A DNA stretch of 6,518 bases, taken from positions 1 to 6,518 of the forward strand of contig SKQX01000275.1 of NCBI GenBank assembly GCA_007118795.1. The letters are read 5' to 3'. This document shows positions 1 to 5,910 of this stretch, in pieces. Below the pieces are notes generated by a model. That model did no database searches, had not been told where the DNA came from, and was given only the letters and a program-made list of their open reading frames with translations. The translations under genes were made by a program, and so were the position numbers. Within the stretch, counting starts at the first letter, position 1. Every line of letters begins with the position of its first letter. The stretch comes from Thermoflexales bacterium. GTDB lineage: Bacteria > Chloroflexota > Anaerolineae > B4-G1.

Positions 1-238
1 CCTCGGCCCGGGCCAGCATCCCTCGGGAGTGGTCGAGTCCGACGAGCTCGTGGCCGGCAAGGGCCAGGGGTATGAGCATGCGGCCGGTGCCGCAGAAAGG
101 CTCCAGAATGCGCAGCGGCCCGAGCCCGCCAATGAGACTCAGGATGAGCGCGACGTCATCAACCGACGCCTCGCTCTGGTCGTAGAGCTCAGCGATTCGG
201 AGGTCACAATCGTAGACCGGCGCGCTATTCACAGCCAC
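1..238 (-). CDS. Class I SAM-dependent methyltransferase, N-terminal part
   Basis: This is the first 79 residues of a gene that continues past the left edge. About residues 43-52 read RILEPFCGTG, the glycine-rich motif I of class I (Rossmann-fold) methyltransferases, which contacts S-adenosylmethionine. It is followed about 15 residues later by VGLDHS, where the acidic residue at the end of strand 2 normally binds the ribose hydroxyls. The preceding helix (IAELYDQSE...DDVALILSLI) is typical of small-molecule methyltransferases of the Methyltransf_25/11 type; the substrate cannot be told from this part. I chose GTG at 238; GTG at 232 is equally possible, and there is no ATG. Either start lies inside the upstream gene (stop at 225-227), so translation would be coupled. 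The same frame stays open with very GC-rich third positions to about 304 without a start codon, which hints at a fusion with the upstream gene broken by a frameshift. Confidence 0.8.
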   Translation of the reverse strand, partial: MAVNSAPVYDCDLRIAELYDQSEASVDDVALILSLIGGLGPLRILEPFCGTGRMLIPLALAGHELVGLDHSRGMLARAE

Positions 239-1769
239 CGAGATCCCGCCCCCGGCCTCGTCCAGGCGGTAGCCGGACTGCTCCCTCGCCGGACCGCAGA
301 ACCATCAACCCGTCCCCGCGAGAGACGTAGTGGATGGGGCCCTGAGGCACCGATCTCTCCACCTGCAGAAGGCCCTGATCCATAGCCTCCCAGATGGTCT
401 GAAAGGGAACGGTGCCCGGCACCCACTTCTCGACGATGACGGTCCCATGGCCGGGGAGGACGGTGAATACCACCTGACGCGGGTCGTCGAGATCCTGGAG
501 CGCCTCCGCGCGCGAGAAGGCCGCTACGATCCCGTGGGCTTGGGCCTCCGTGGCACAGGTCACCGGATAGTGGTGATAGGGCGCTGCCATAGGCACGTAC
601 TCGACGCGCGACACATCATAGGCCTCGACCCCGCGATGCCCGTGCAATTTCGAGCGCACCACCGGCACCTCGGCGGCGGTCTCCCAATCGCGTCCCAGCC
701 TGACCCTGGGGAGGGGTTCGTCCATGGCCACCATCTCCACCGCCTCTGAGGACGGCGGTGCATTGGGCATGCCTTCCACCTGCCGCACCAGGGCACCGCT
801 TCCGTCCGGGCGCAGCCCTACGATGACGGTCAGATCCTTTTCCGTGATGCTCCCCTTGTACACGGGTCGAGCGCTGCCTGTCACGGTAGCGATCAACCCT
901 TCCAGCACGGGATCCCAGGTGGAGAAGCATCCCTCGCTGTACTGGCTTGAGACGGCATTGGCCACCGCCGGGACGTTGACCAGGTCGGCGATGCGGACCA
1001 TCTCGGTGAAGAAGTCGCGGAGCCCCAGTTGCCGTCCCGCCTCGCACATCTCCGCCGCGGTGTGTGAACGGGCCCAGGCCTCCTGTGGAATCGGCTCGCC
1101 CACGACGGTGTGATCGGTCACTTCACCGGTGCTCTCAGCCGTGACGATCCGCGTCACGATGTCGGAGTAGAAGGCTGTCGCGTCGTTGGCGACAATCCGC
1201 GGATGCGCCCCCACCAGGTTGAAGAGATAAGCTTCCTCAGGCCGCTCCTCCCCAACCACCAGCAATATATCGAAGCCCTTGGCCTGACTCTGAACCACGC
1301 GTACCAGAGCCAGGATCGGTCCCCCCCGCCGACCCTGCTCGAAGAGGACCTGGTACGCTTCGTCGGCCAGCCCGGGGAAATCGTAGTCAGCGGGATCCGG
1401 CGGCGATTTGGGAAGGATCGTCCGAAAGTGTTCCAACACACGAGCGAACTCAGGCGGGGTGGCATGCATCAACGTGTAGATGGAGGGAGAGTGGTTCAGG
1501 CCAAATCTCCGCCGGGCGGTGAAGAGCAGAGCCTCCCGCCAGTTGAGCGGCTGACCAAAGGGAGCGCTGGTCACGATCACGTCGGTGTGGTCGTCAGGGG
1601 CCGCCTGCACCGTGTGGCCCTGGCTGCGAAATCCCTCTGCCAACCCAGCCCTCACCTCCTCCAGCACCGGACTGTCGGAGTGGGGCACGAAACTGACGTT
1701 GAGGTGGCACAGCCAATCGTGCACAGGTTTGTCATCGGGAATAAGTCTGTTGCCCTTAGCACTGGTCAT
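225..1769 (-). CDS. Uncharacterised conserved protein, 514 residues
   Basis: I do not recognise a named family. The product has no signal peptide or membrane segment and looks cytoplasmic. The N-terminal third has alpha/beta character (hydrophobic strands such as DVIVTSAPFG near 63-72). The middle and C-terminal parts carry dense blocks that look conserved: SEGCFSTWDP (about 278-287), VTGSARPVYKG (296-306), VRSKLHGHRG (371-380), PYHHYPVTCATE (397-408) and LPGHGTVIVEKW (438-449). The clustered His, Cys and Asp residues could suit a metal site or catalysis, but that is speculation. ATG at 1778 is in frame, but AGGAG abuts it with no spacing; ATG at 1769 has that AGGAG nine bases upstream, so I prefer 1769. 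The last 25 or so residues (RLPPGRGRGRDLGGCE) are Arg/Gly-rich with poor third-position GC, unlike the rest, and the downstream methyltransferase frame looks more coding there, so the C-terminus may be a frameshift product. Mild resemblance to proteins of Chloroflexota genomes is only a recollection. Confidence 0.85.
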   Translation of the reverse strand: MTSAKGNRLIPDDKPVHDWLCHLNVSFVPHSDSPVLEEVRAGLAEGFRSQGHTVQAAPDDHTDVIVTSAPFGQPLNWREALLFTARRRFGLNHSPSIYTLMHATPPEFARVLEHFRTILPKSPPDPADYDFPGLADEAYQVLFEQGRRGGPILALVRVVQSQAKGFDILLVVGEERPEEAYLFNLVGAHPRIVANDATAFYSDIVTRIVTAESTGEVTDHTVVGEPIPQEAWARSHTAAEMCEAGRQLGLRDFFTEMVRIADLVNVPAVANAVSSQYSEGCFSTWDPVLEGLIATVTGSARPVYKGSITEKDLTVIVGLRPDGSGALVRQVEGMPNAPPSSEAVEMVAMDEPLPRVRLGRDWETAAEVPVVRSKLHGHRGVEAYDVSRVEYVPMAAPYHHYPVTCATEAQAHGIVAAFSRAEALQDLDDPRQVVFTVLPGHGTVIVEKWVPGTVPFQTIWEAMDQGLLQVERSVPQGPIHYVSRGDGLMVLRSGEGAVRLPPGRGRGRDLGGCE

Positions 1770-1778
1770 CGTTAACAT

Positions 1779-1783
1779 CTCCT
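1779..1783 (-). promoter_or_regulatory. Ribosome binding site that decides the 514-residue gene's start
   Basis: The minus strand reads AGGAG directly followed by ATG at 1778 and then, nine bases further on, ATG at 1769. The spacing fits only the second ATG, shortening the protein by three residues. Confidence 0.65.
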
Positions 1784-1820
1784 GCTACGCTACACTAACC
1801 ACCACCGAGTCCCTCGATCC

Positions 1821-1826
1821 ATCATA
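1821..1826 (-). promoter_or_regulatory. Possible -10 element for the 514-residue gene
   Basis: The minus strand reads TATGAT, five of six matches to TATAAT, about 50 bases ahead of the chosen start. No good -35 hexamer lies at 16-18 bases (GCACCT at 17), so this is weak. If real, the 514-residue gene has its own transcript separate from degV and the SDR. Confidence 0.3.
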
Positions 1827-1840
1827 CCGAGGCGGCCCCT

Positions 1841-1858
1841 GAAAGGTGCGCCCGCACC
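1841..1858 (-). terminator. Weak terminator-like hairpin after the SDR gene
   Basis: On the minus strand GGTGCGGGCGCACC folds into a five- or six-pair GC stem with a tiny loop, followed by TTTC. It lies about 40 bases after the SDR stop. The T run is only three bases, so termination may be inefficient and readthrough into the 514-residue gene is plausible. Confidence 0.35.
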
Positions 1859-1895
1859 GATGGCCCAGACAATATCGGCTCGGCCTGCCGCAGGG

Positions 1896-2708
1896 TCACT
1901 CCTCAGCTTCCTCCATCTCCCAGCCCTCGATGTGAAACCGCCGGACAATCCAATCACCGACTCTGGGCGACAGGACGTCGACCCAATGCAGCAGCCGTGC
2001 CCGAAAGGGGATGATCACCTCCGGCCTGGGCCGTTGCAGAGCCGACACGATAGACTTAGCCACAGCTTGAGGCGGTATCTTCGGCGATACAAACGGCACC
2101 TTGAGCGTCTCGATCATCGGGGTGTCGACCCGTCCCGGGAATACACCGGTCACCTGCACACCAGCCTGGCGCAACTCCTGCCGCAGCACGTCCGCGTAGC
2201 CGGCCAGGGCAAACTTGGCGGCCGCATAGGGGGCGTCGTGGGGAAACCCTTTCTTACCGCCGAGAGACGACACCAGAACGATGTGGCCGGTAGACCGCTC
2301 CACCATATGAGGCTGGACAGCCAGCACGGTGTGAAGCACCCCGTAGAAGTTGACCGCCATCGAGCGCTGCACGTCCGCGACGGTCAGTTCCCGGACCGGC
2401 GCACGAACGTAGACGCCAGCGTTGGCCACCAGAATGTCCACCCGCCCCCAGCGGGCCATGGTATCGGCCACCAGGCGACGGACCTGCTCTCGGCAGGTCA
2501 CGTCGGTGGGCACGGCCAGAGCTTCACACCCCAGCGACCGGCACTGGTCCGCTACCTCGACCAGTGCCGATTCCGAGCGGGCCGCCAGCGCGACGTGGAC
2601 ACCCTCCTCCGCCAAAGCCAGCGCCGTGGCATGTCCGATGCCGCTGGAGCCGCCGGTGACGATGGCCACCTTGTCTTGCAGCGGGACTGGCCGGCGAAAC
2701 CACCTCAT
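1896..2708 (-). CDS. Classical short-chain dehydrogenase/reductase (SDR)
   Basis: This is a 270-residue NAD(P)-dependent oxidoreductase with a complete classical SDR motif set: the cofactor loop TGGSSGIG (18-25), NAGV (96-99), structural/catalytic Asn120, catalytic Ser148 in VSSLGG, and the YAAAK motif with Tyr161 and Lys165. Arg44, after the second strand (ALAARS), favours NADP(H) over NAD(H). The length is slightly above the usual 250 because of a short basic N-terminus (MRWFRR) and an acidic C-terminal tail (EGWEMEEAEE). There is no membrane segment. The substrate is not predictable; the family acts on alcohols, ketones, 3-oxoacyl groups and sugars. Its ATG overlaps the DegV stop as TAATG, and no good ribosome binding site precedes it, so translation probably depends on ribosomes finishing degV. 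Pairing with a fatty-acid-binding protein makes a lipid or acyl substrate attractive, but this is inference. Confidence 0.93.
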   Translation of the reverse strand: MRWFRRPVPLQDKVAIVTGGSSGIGHATALALAEEGVHVALAARSESALVEVADQCRSLGCEALAVPTDVTCREQVRRLVADTMARWGRVDILVANAGVYVRAPVRELTVADVQRSMAVNFYGVLHTVLAVQPHMVERSTGHIVLVSSLGGKKGFPHDAPYAAAKFALAGYADVLRQELRQAGVQVTGVFPGRVDTPMIETLKVPFVSPKIPPQAVAKSIVSALQRPRPEVIIPFRARLLHWVDVLSPRVGDWIVRRFHIEGWEMEEAEE

Positions 2709-3613
2709 TATGTCTTTGACGGCCTGGCCGTCCTCGGCATCACGAAAAGTCCCATAGCGCCCACCCCGGCGTGGGAAGCCAGGACGACTCCCGCCTCTCG
2801 GACCAGGATCTTCTCTCTGGGGAAACTGAATCGTTCCGCCAGCCGATCGGCCAGTTCCTCTGCCTTCCCACTGCTCCGGATGTGCCCAACGCCCAGGTGT
2901 TCCAGGGGTGCCGGCACGTCGGCCGCCCGTCCCACAGATTCCTCCGCCATGGACATCGCCCGCTCCAGGGCGCGGCCGATAGATCGGCCCATGCCGAGCA
3001 GTTGGAGTTTCCCCTCCACAAACCCGACGATGGGCTTTATGTTGAGCACCCGTGTGACGCGATCGACTATACCGATGAATCCATCGGCCCGCCCGCCCCG
3101 GCGTAAGCTCTCCAGAGTGTCCAGCACCACGATGGATCGTACCCGCGACCGCGCGTCCTCCAGCCAGGCGACGATCTCCTCGACCGACGAGCCTGCCTCC
3201 GCCGCCACCGCCGCCTCCAACACCTGGAAACCCAGGCCCAACGAGAGGGACTGGGAATCGAAGAGCGTCACGGCGTCCCCAAACCGCCGGGCCGCCAACC
3301 GCGCCGTGGCAGCGGTACCGCTGTGGTGTCCCGTCAAGGTGATACAGAGCACCTGCTTACCCCGCTCCACCAGCGCTTCGAAGATCTCCTCAAATGCGCC
3401 AGGGGAGGGCTGGGAGGTCTGCGGGCTGCCGAGATCGGCAGCCTTGGCCCAGAATTCTTCAGGCGATAGATCCTTATCCAGGTAGCTCTCAGCACCGAAG
3501 CTCACCACCAGGGGCACCACGGCGATCCGGAAACGCTCGACGAGCCTCTGGGGCAGATCACAACTGCTATCCGTTACGATACGGATCTCATCGCTGCCTT
3601 TGGATGTGTTCAT
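2708..3613 (-). CDS. DegV-family fatty-acid-binding protein (FakB-like)
   Basis: The 301-residue product matches DegV proteins, two-domain cytoplasmic proteins that hold one long-chain fatty acid in a buried tunnel; in Firmicutes the FakB members present the fatty acid to the kinase FakA for phosphorylation. Visible family motifs are IVTDSSCDLP (12-21), TSQPSPGAF (66-74, whose Thr/Ser contact the fatty acid carboxylate), SGT (98-100), DSQSLSLGLG (119-128), LESLRRGGR (167-175), NIKPIVGF, and SHAGVGAMG near the C-terminus in place of the usual HTGPGALG. Length is slightly above the family's usual 280-290. The ATG is preceded by AAGGAGG, three bases away, which is close but strong. It is the first gene after a good promoter and overlaps the SDR by one base. 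No FakA/DhaL-type kinase lies in the window, so the partner, if any, is elsewhere. The ligand class is family knowledge; the specific lipid is unknown. Confidence 0.93.
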   Translation of the reverse strand: MNTSKGSDEIRIVTDSSCDLPQRLVERFRIAVVPLVVSFGAESYLDKDLSPEEFWAKAADLGSPQTSQPSPGAFEEIFEALVERGKQVLCITLTGHHSGTAATARLAARRFGDAVTLFDSQSLSLGLGFQVLEAAVAAEAGSSVEEIVAWLEDARSRVRSIVVLDTLESLRRGGRADGFIGIVDRVTRVLNIKPIVGFVEGKLQLLGMGRSIGRALERAMSMAEESVGRAADVPAPLEHLGVGHIRSSGKAEELADRLAERFSFPREKILVREAGVVLASHAGVGAMGLFVMPRTARPSKT

Positions 3614-3616
3614 GAT

Positions 3617-3623
3617 CCTCCTT
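3617..3623 (-). promoter_or_regulatory. Ribosome binding site of degV
   Basis: AAGGAGG on the minus strand ends three bases before the ATG at 3613. It is a near-perfect anti-16S match with tight spacing. No other start codon lies close downstream in the frame. Confidence 0.75.
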
Positions 3624-3640
3624 AGAGTTGTTTGGCAGGC

Positions 3641-3669
3641 ATTGTACTACGGTCGCAGTATCGGAGCAA
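3641..3669 (-). promoter_or_regulatory. Sigma70-type promoter of the degV-SDR operon
   Basis: The minus strand carries TTGCTC (3669-3664), a 17-base spacer and TACAAT (3646-3641). The -10 matches five of six and the -35 matches the key TTG. Transcription would start near 3634, leaving a leader of about 20 bases that includes the ribosome binding site. Confidence 0.7.
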
Positions 3670-3890
3670 ACTACCGCCGCAGCGGCTTCGGCGTGCTCCA
3701 ACAAAGGAAGGTGACTGGCTTTGGCAGGGTACGCACCAGGGAAGTGTTCAGTGCCAGGGTGCTGTGTCCCGTTTCGACGGCAGTGATGCGTCGCTGCGCT
3801 ACTGTGAAACTGAGCTGGTCGGTGCAGGTTGCGGTGGCGCCGACGACGGAGACTCCTGGTCGCACAGCGAATGGGAATTGGCGCGAGATC
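3670..3890. other. Gap between divergent promoters, no supported gene
   Basis: This stretch of about 220 bases lies between the leftward degV promoter and the rightward extended -10. A minus-strand frame from GTG 3865 to 3671 (64 residues) has fairly GC-rich third positions but no ribosome binding site and no family I recognise. I see no repeat or strong hairpin here. It could be a decayed gene remnant or regulatory spacer. Confidence 0.4.
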
Positions 3891-3899
3891 TGCTATAAT
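3891..3899 (+). promoter_or_regulatory. Extended -10 promoter, rightward
   Basis: TGCTATAAT is a perfect TATAAT with the upstream TGn extension, which can work without a -35; the best -35 candidate (TGGGAA at 3872-3877, 16-base spacer) is poor. Transcription would start near 3905, just before the first repeat hairpin, and almost 900 bases before the next gene on this strand. It may therefore drive a non-coding RNA, or a very long leader for the ligase gene. Confidence 0.6.
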
Positions 3900-3914
3900 C
3901 GCGTCGTTAATACC

Positions 3915-3954
3915 ATCACCGTACATCGGCGATCAGAGCTTGGTGGACGGTCGG
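3915..3954 (+). repeat. Repeat copy 1, with competing hairpins
   Basis: The core CATCGGC-GAT-CAGAGCTTGG-TGGACGG (3924-3950) matches copies 2 and 3 further right. It can fold two exclusive ways: ATCACCG (3915-3921) with CGGCGAT (3927-3933), or CCGTACATC (3919-3927) with GGTGGACGG (3942-3950), each with one mismatch. Unlike copies 2 and 3 it lacks the leading AGTCGCACAACCGCC block. Confidence 0.55.
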
Positions 3955-4130
3955 GGAGCGCCCAAGCTTAGAAGGCCTTTGGAAAACCCCTTGTCGCAAA
4001 GTCCAATAGAGCGGATGCACCATTTCTGGTCTCCAGAAGACGAAAAATAGGGATAAGACCTCCAATAATGCGTCATTTCCGCAGTGCATGCCCCATTTAT
4101 CTTACCAGAGAGGGACTCTTTGGGTGGCCT
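3955..4130. other. AT-richer spacer with one short hairpin, no gene seen
   Basis: The stretch has more A and T than its surroundings. TTCTGG-TCT-CCAGAA (4024-4038) is a perfect six-pair hairpin, with no T run after it on either strand, so it is not an obvious terminator. AAGGCCTT near 3972-3979 is a short palindrome. No coding signal or start with a ribosome binding site is visible. Confidence 0.4.
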
Positions 4131-4253
4131 CTAAGTCGCACAACCGCCCATCGGCTATCAGAGCTTCCTGGTCGGCCCAGGAGCCCTGACGGACGGATTG
4201 TTTCTGGTCAAGGTGACCGAGATTCCTCGTCGCTGGTGCTCCTCGGAATGACA
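4131..4253 (+). repeat. Repeat copy 2 (structured intergenic repeat)
   Basis: Its first 25 bases (4131-4155) are identical to those of copy 3 (4269-4293), 138 bases away. They are followed by the CAGAGCT...CGGCCCA core, TTGTTTCTGG (4198-4207) and an end reading GAGATTCCTCG...CTCGGAATGACA, which resembles the GAGATTC...GAATGACA elements scattered between genes in many bacteria. CCGCCCA (4144-4150) can pair with TGGGTGG (4121-4127) just upstream, with one wobble. Confidence 0.75.
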
Positions 4254-4388
4254 AATGCGGTTGTAGGACTAAGTCGCACAACCGCCCATCGGCAACCAGA
4301 GCTAGGTGGACGGCCCAAGACGGCCCCCTCTAGGTTGTTTCTGGCCAGCGTCGGCGAGAATCTTCTTCGCTGCAGCCGCTGCGCTTCC
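4254..4388 (+). repeat. Repeat copy 3 (structured intergenic repeat)
   Basis: This copy follows copy 2 with a short linker and shares the 25-base block (4269-4293), the CAGAGCT-GGTGGACGGCCCA core, TTGTTTCTGG (4335-4344) and CGAGAATCTTC. GCGGTTGT (4257-4264) and ACAACCGC (4278-4285) form a perfect eight-pair stem with a 13-base loop; alternatively CCGCCCATC can pair with GGTGGACGG. It ends with CAGCCGCTGCGCTTC (4373-4387), which recurs exactly in copy 4. Confidence 0.75.
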
Positions 4389-4471
4389 TGCGCCCCCACT
4401 AAGGAAGCGCATTCGGTCTGTGAGAGTCAGGTCTTAGGCGAAGACGACCGTGGTAGGGAGATGCCCCCTCA

Positions 4472-4492
4472 CGGCCCGGCATCGCCGGGCTG
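4472..4492. repeat. GC-rich hairpin A
   Basis: GCCCGGC (4474-4480) and GCCGGGC (4484-4490) pair perfectly around an ATC loop; the stem extends to nine pairs with one G-T wobble. It sits directly before hairpin B. No T run follows on either strand, so this looks like part of a dispersed repeat rather than a terminator. Confidence 0.65.
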
Positions 4493-4494
4493 GC

Positions 4495-4517
4495 CCCCTC
4501 TCCCCGGGGGAGAGGGG
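4495..4517. repeat. GC-rich hairpin B (CCCCTCTCCCC inverted repeat)
   Basis: CCCCTCTCCCC (4495-4505) and GGGGAGAGGGG (4507-4517) are perfect inverted arms of 11 bases around one G. Sequences of this kind (GGCCCCCTCTCCC...GGGAGAGGGG) are common dispersed intergenic elements in GC-rich bacteria, as far as I recall. No coding role is apparent. Confidence 0.7.
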
Positions 4518-4638
4518 ACACGGCAGCACAGCCCCGAGGGCCCGGCGCGCTTTCTTCGGTTCAGAGTGGTGCGTGGCTTGGGGCTCGCTGCGCAAGCTTG
4601 GCAAGCGGCTTAACTTCGCACGCTGGGCACCATGGGTG

Positions 4639-4753
4639 TTCTCGGAATGACAGGTGCGCTTGTCGGGTTAGGTCCGCACGCGGAAGCGAATCGTCTCTGG
4701 TTACGCTGACGGAGATTTGTCGTGGCTCCAGCCGCTGCGCTTCTCCAGCCGCT
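4639..4753 (+). repeat. Repeat copy 4, degenerate with internal deletion
   Basis: CTCGGAATGACAGGTGCGCTTGT...GGTTA aligns with the end of copy 2 and start of copy 3. Then GTCCGCACGCGG resembles AGTCGCACAACCGC, after which about 60 bases are missing. The tail (TCTCTGG, GAGATT, CAGCCGCTGCGCTTC at 4729-4743) resumes the copy 3 pattern. CTCCAGCCGCT is then duplicated at 4726-4736 and 4743-4753. The copy ends some 40 bases ahead of the ligase start. Confidence 0.6.
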
Positions 4754-4783
4754 CCCCAGAATATTGGATACGTTTCCAGGACC

Positions 4784-4789
4784 AAGGGG
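4784..4789 (+). promoter_or_regulatory. Ribosome binding site of the ligase gene
   Basis: AAGGGG lies five bases before ATG 4795. It supports this start over an in-frame candidate at 4717, which would place 26 repeat-derived residues ahead of the conserved GIEEE motif. Confidence 0.7.
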
Positions 4790-4794
4790 CCATT

Positions 4795-5901
4795 ATGACT
4801 GAACCATCGCTGAACATCGGCATCGAGGAAGAATACCAGATCATCGACCCCGGAACCCGGGAGCTGCGCTCCTACGTGCAGCAGTTTCTGGAGCAGGGGA
4901 GGGCCATACTCCCGAACCAGATCCGGGCCGAGTTCCTCCAGTCTCAGGTGGAAGCCGGGACCCAGGTCTGCCGGGACGTCGCCGAGGCCCGCCACGAGCT
5001 GGTTCGTGTCCGCCGCTCGATGCTGCAGCTCGCCGAGGACGCGGGACTATGGGTGGCGGCCGCAGGCACGCACCCCTTCTCCTCCTGGGTCAGGCAGCGT
5101 GTCTCACCCTTTGGCCGCTATCCCGAGCTGGTGCGCTTCCTGCAGGACGTCGGACGTCAGCTGCTGGTCTTCGGCATGCACGTCCACATCGGCATCGAGG
5201 AGAAGGAGCTGCTCATCGACGTCCTGAATCAGCTGCGCTACTTCCTCCCCCATCTGCTAGCGCTGTCGACCAGCTCTCCCTTCTGGCACGGCCGGGACAC
5301 GGGCCTGAAGTCGTATCGCAGCGTCGTCTTCGAGAATCTGCCGCGCACGGGGATTCCCCCGCAGTTCGAGGCGTACGCCAGCTACCGTAACTACCTCGAC
5401 ACGCTGCTGATTACCGGCAGCATCGCCGAGCCGACCCACGTCTGGTGGGATGTCCGTCCGAGCGAGAAGTTCCCCACGCTGGAGATACGGATCCCGGATA
5501 TGTGCACCCGTGTCGACGAGACCCTCTGTCTGGTGGCCCTGATCCAGGCCATCGTCGCCAAGCTGGTGCAGCTGCGAGAGGCCAACCAATCCTGGCGGCT
5601 CTACCCCAAGCACCTCATAGACGAGAATAAGTGGCGGGCCCTGCGGTACGGCACTGACGGGAAGCTGATTGACTTCGGCAGGAAGAAGGAGGTCCCTTTC
5701 CCCCATCTCATAGCGGAGATCCTTGCCTGGACGGACGATGTGGTGGACGACTTGGGAAGCCGGCGCGAGATTGAATATGCCGACACCATCCTCCGCGAGG
5801 GAACCAGTGCCGACCGTCAGCTGGCCGTATTCCGGCAGACGGACGACCCGCGGGCCGTCGTCGACCACCTGGTGGCGGAGACCCGGGAGAGCGTGGCTTG
5901 A
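4795..5901 (+). CDS. ybdK: Carboxylate-amine ligase, YbdK/GCS2 family
   Basis: The 368-residue product is a full-length member of the GCS2 family (glutamate-cysteine ligase type 2), close to the usual 370 or so residues of YbdK. These enzymes use ATP and magnesium to join an amine to a carboxylate; E. coli YbdK shows weak gamma-glutamylcysteine synthesis in vitro and its natural substrate is unsettled. Visible motifs: metal-binding GIEEE (9-13), SQVEAGTQVC (50-59), AAAGTHPF (88-95), GMHVHIGI (127-134), SSPFWHGRDTG (160-170), WWDVRPS (217-223), LEIRIPDMCT (229-238) and NKWRALRYG (278-286). No key motif is missing. It is cytoplasmic, with no signal peptide. ATG 4795 is supported by AAGGGG five bases upstream. 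No convincing promoter lies just ahead, so it may be read from the extended -10 at 3891. Nine bases separate its stop from the HD-domain gene, so the two are probably co-transcribed. Confidence 0.93.
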   Translation: MTEPSLNIGIEEEYQIIDPGTRELRSYVQQFLEQGRAILPNQIRAEFLQSQVEAGTQVCRDVAEARHELVRVRRSMLQLAEDAGLWVAAAGTHPFSSWVRQRVSPFGRYPELVRFLQDVGRQLLVFGMHVHIGIEEKELLIDVLNQLRYFLPHLLALSTSSPFWHGRDTGLKSYRSVVFENLPRTGIPPQFEAYASYRNYLDTLLITGSIAEPTHVWWDVRPSEKFPTLEIRIPDMCTRVDETLCLVALIQAIVAKLVQLREANQSWRLYPKHLIDENKWRALRYGTDGKLIDFGRKKEVPFPHLIAEILAWTDDVVDDLGSRREIEYADTILREGTSADRQLAVFRQTDDPRAVVDHLVAETRESVA

Positions 5902-5910
5902 GGAGCGAGC

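Noticed and set aside
1860..3485. Plus-strand open frame of 541 codons
   Set aside because: It lies antisense across the SDR and DegV genes, which have complete family motifs. Its product is Arg/Ser/Pro-rich with no domain, as expected for a shadow in GC-rich DNA.
3671..3865. Minus-strand 64-codon frame with fairly GC-rich third positions
   Set aside because: It starts at GTG with no ribosome binding site, has no recognisable family, and ends exactly at the degV promoter. A decayed gene fragment is possible but unsupported.
4068..4613. Plus-strand open frame of 181 codons with an internal repeated peptide (LSRTTAHR...GRP)
   Set aside because: The repeated peptide arises because the 138-base repeat spacing is a multiple of three. 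The frame has no good ribosome binding site, and runs through non-coding repeats and hairpins.
3915..4753. CRISPR array or IS element
   Set aside because: Repeats are long, degenerate and unevenly spaced (about 138 bases in one pair only), with no uniform spacers. No transposase frame, paired terminal inverted repeats or target duplication is visible.
3614..4794. Known RNA genes (tRNA, SRP RNA, RNase P RNA, tmRNA, T-box)
   Set aside because: By eye I found no T-loop GGTTCGAAT-type box with an acceptor stem, no SRP GGAAGGAAGCAG-type core, no RNase P or tmRNA signature, and no T-box GGGTGGNACCGCG-type motif. A covariance model scan would be decisive.
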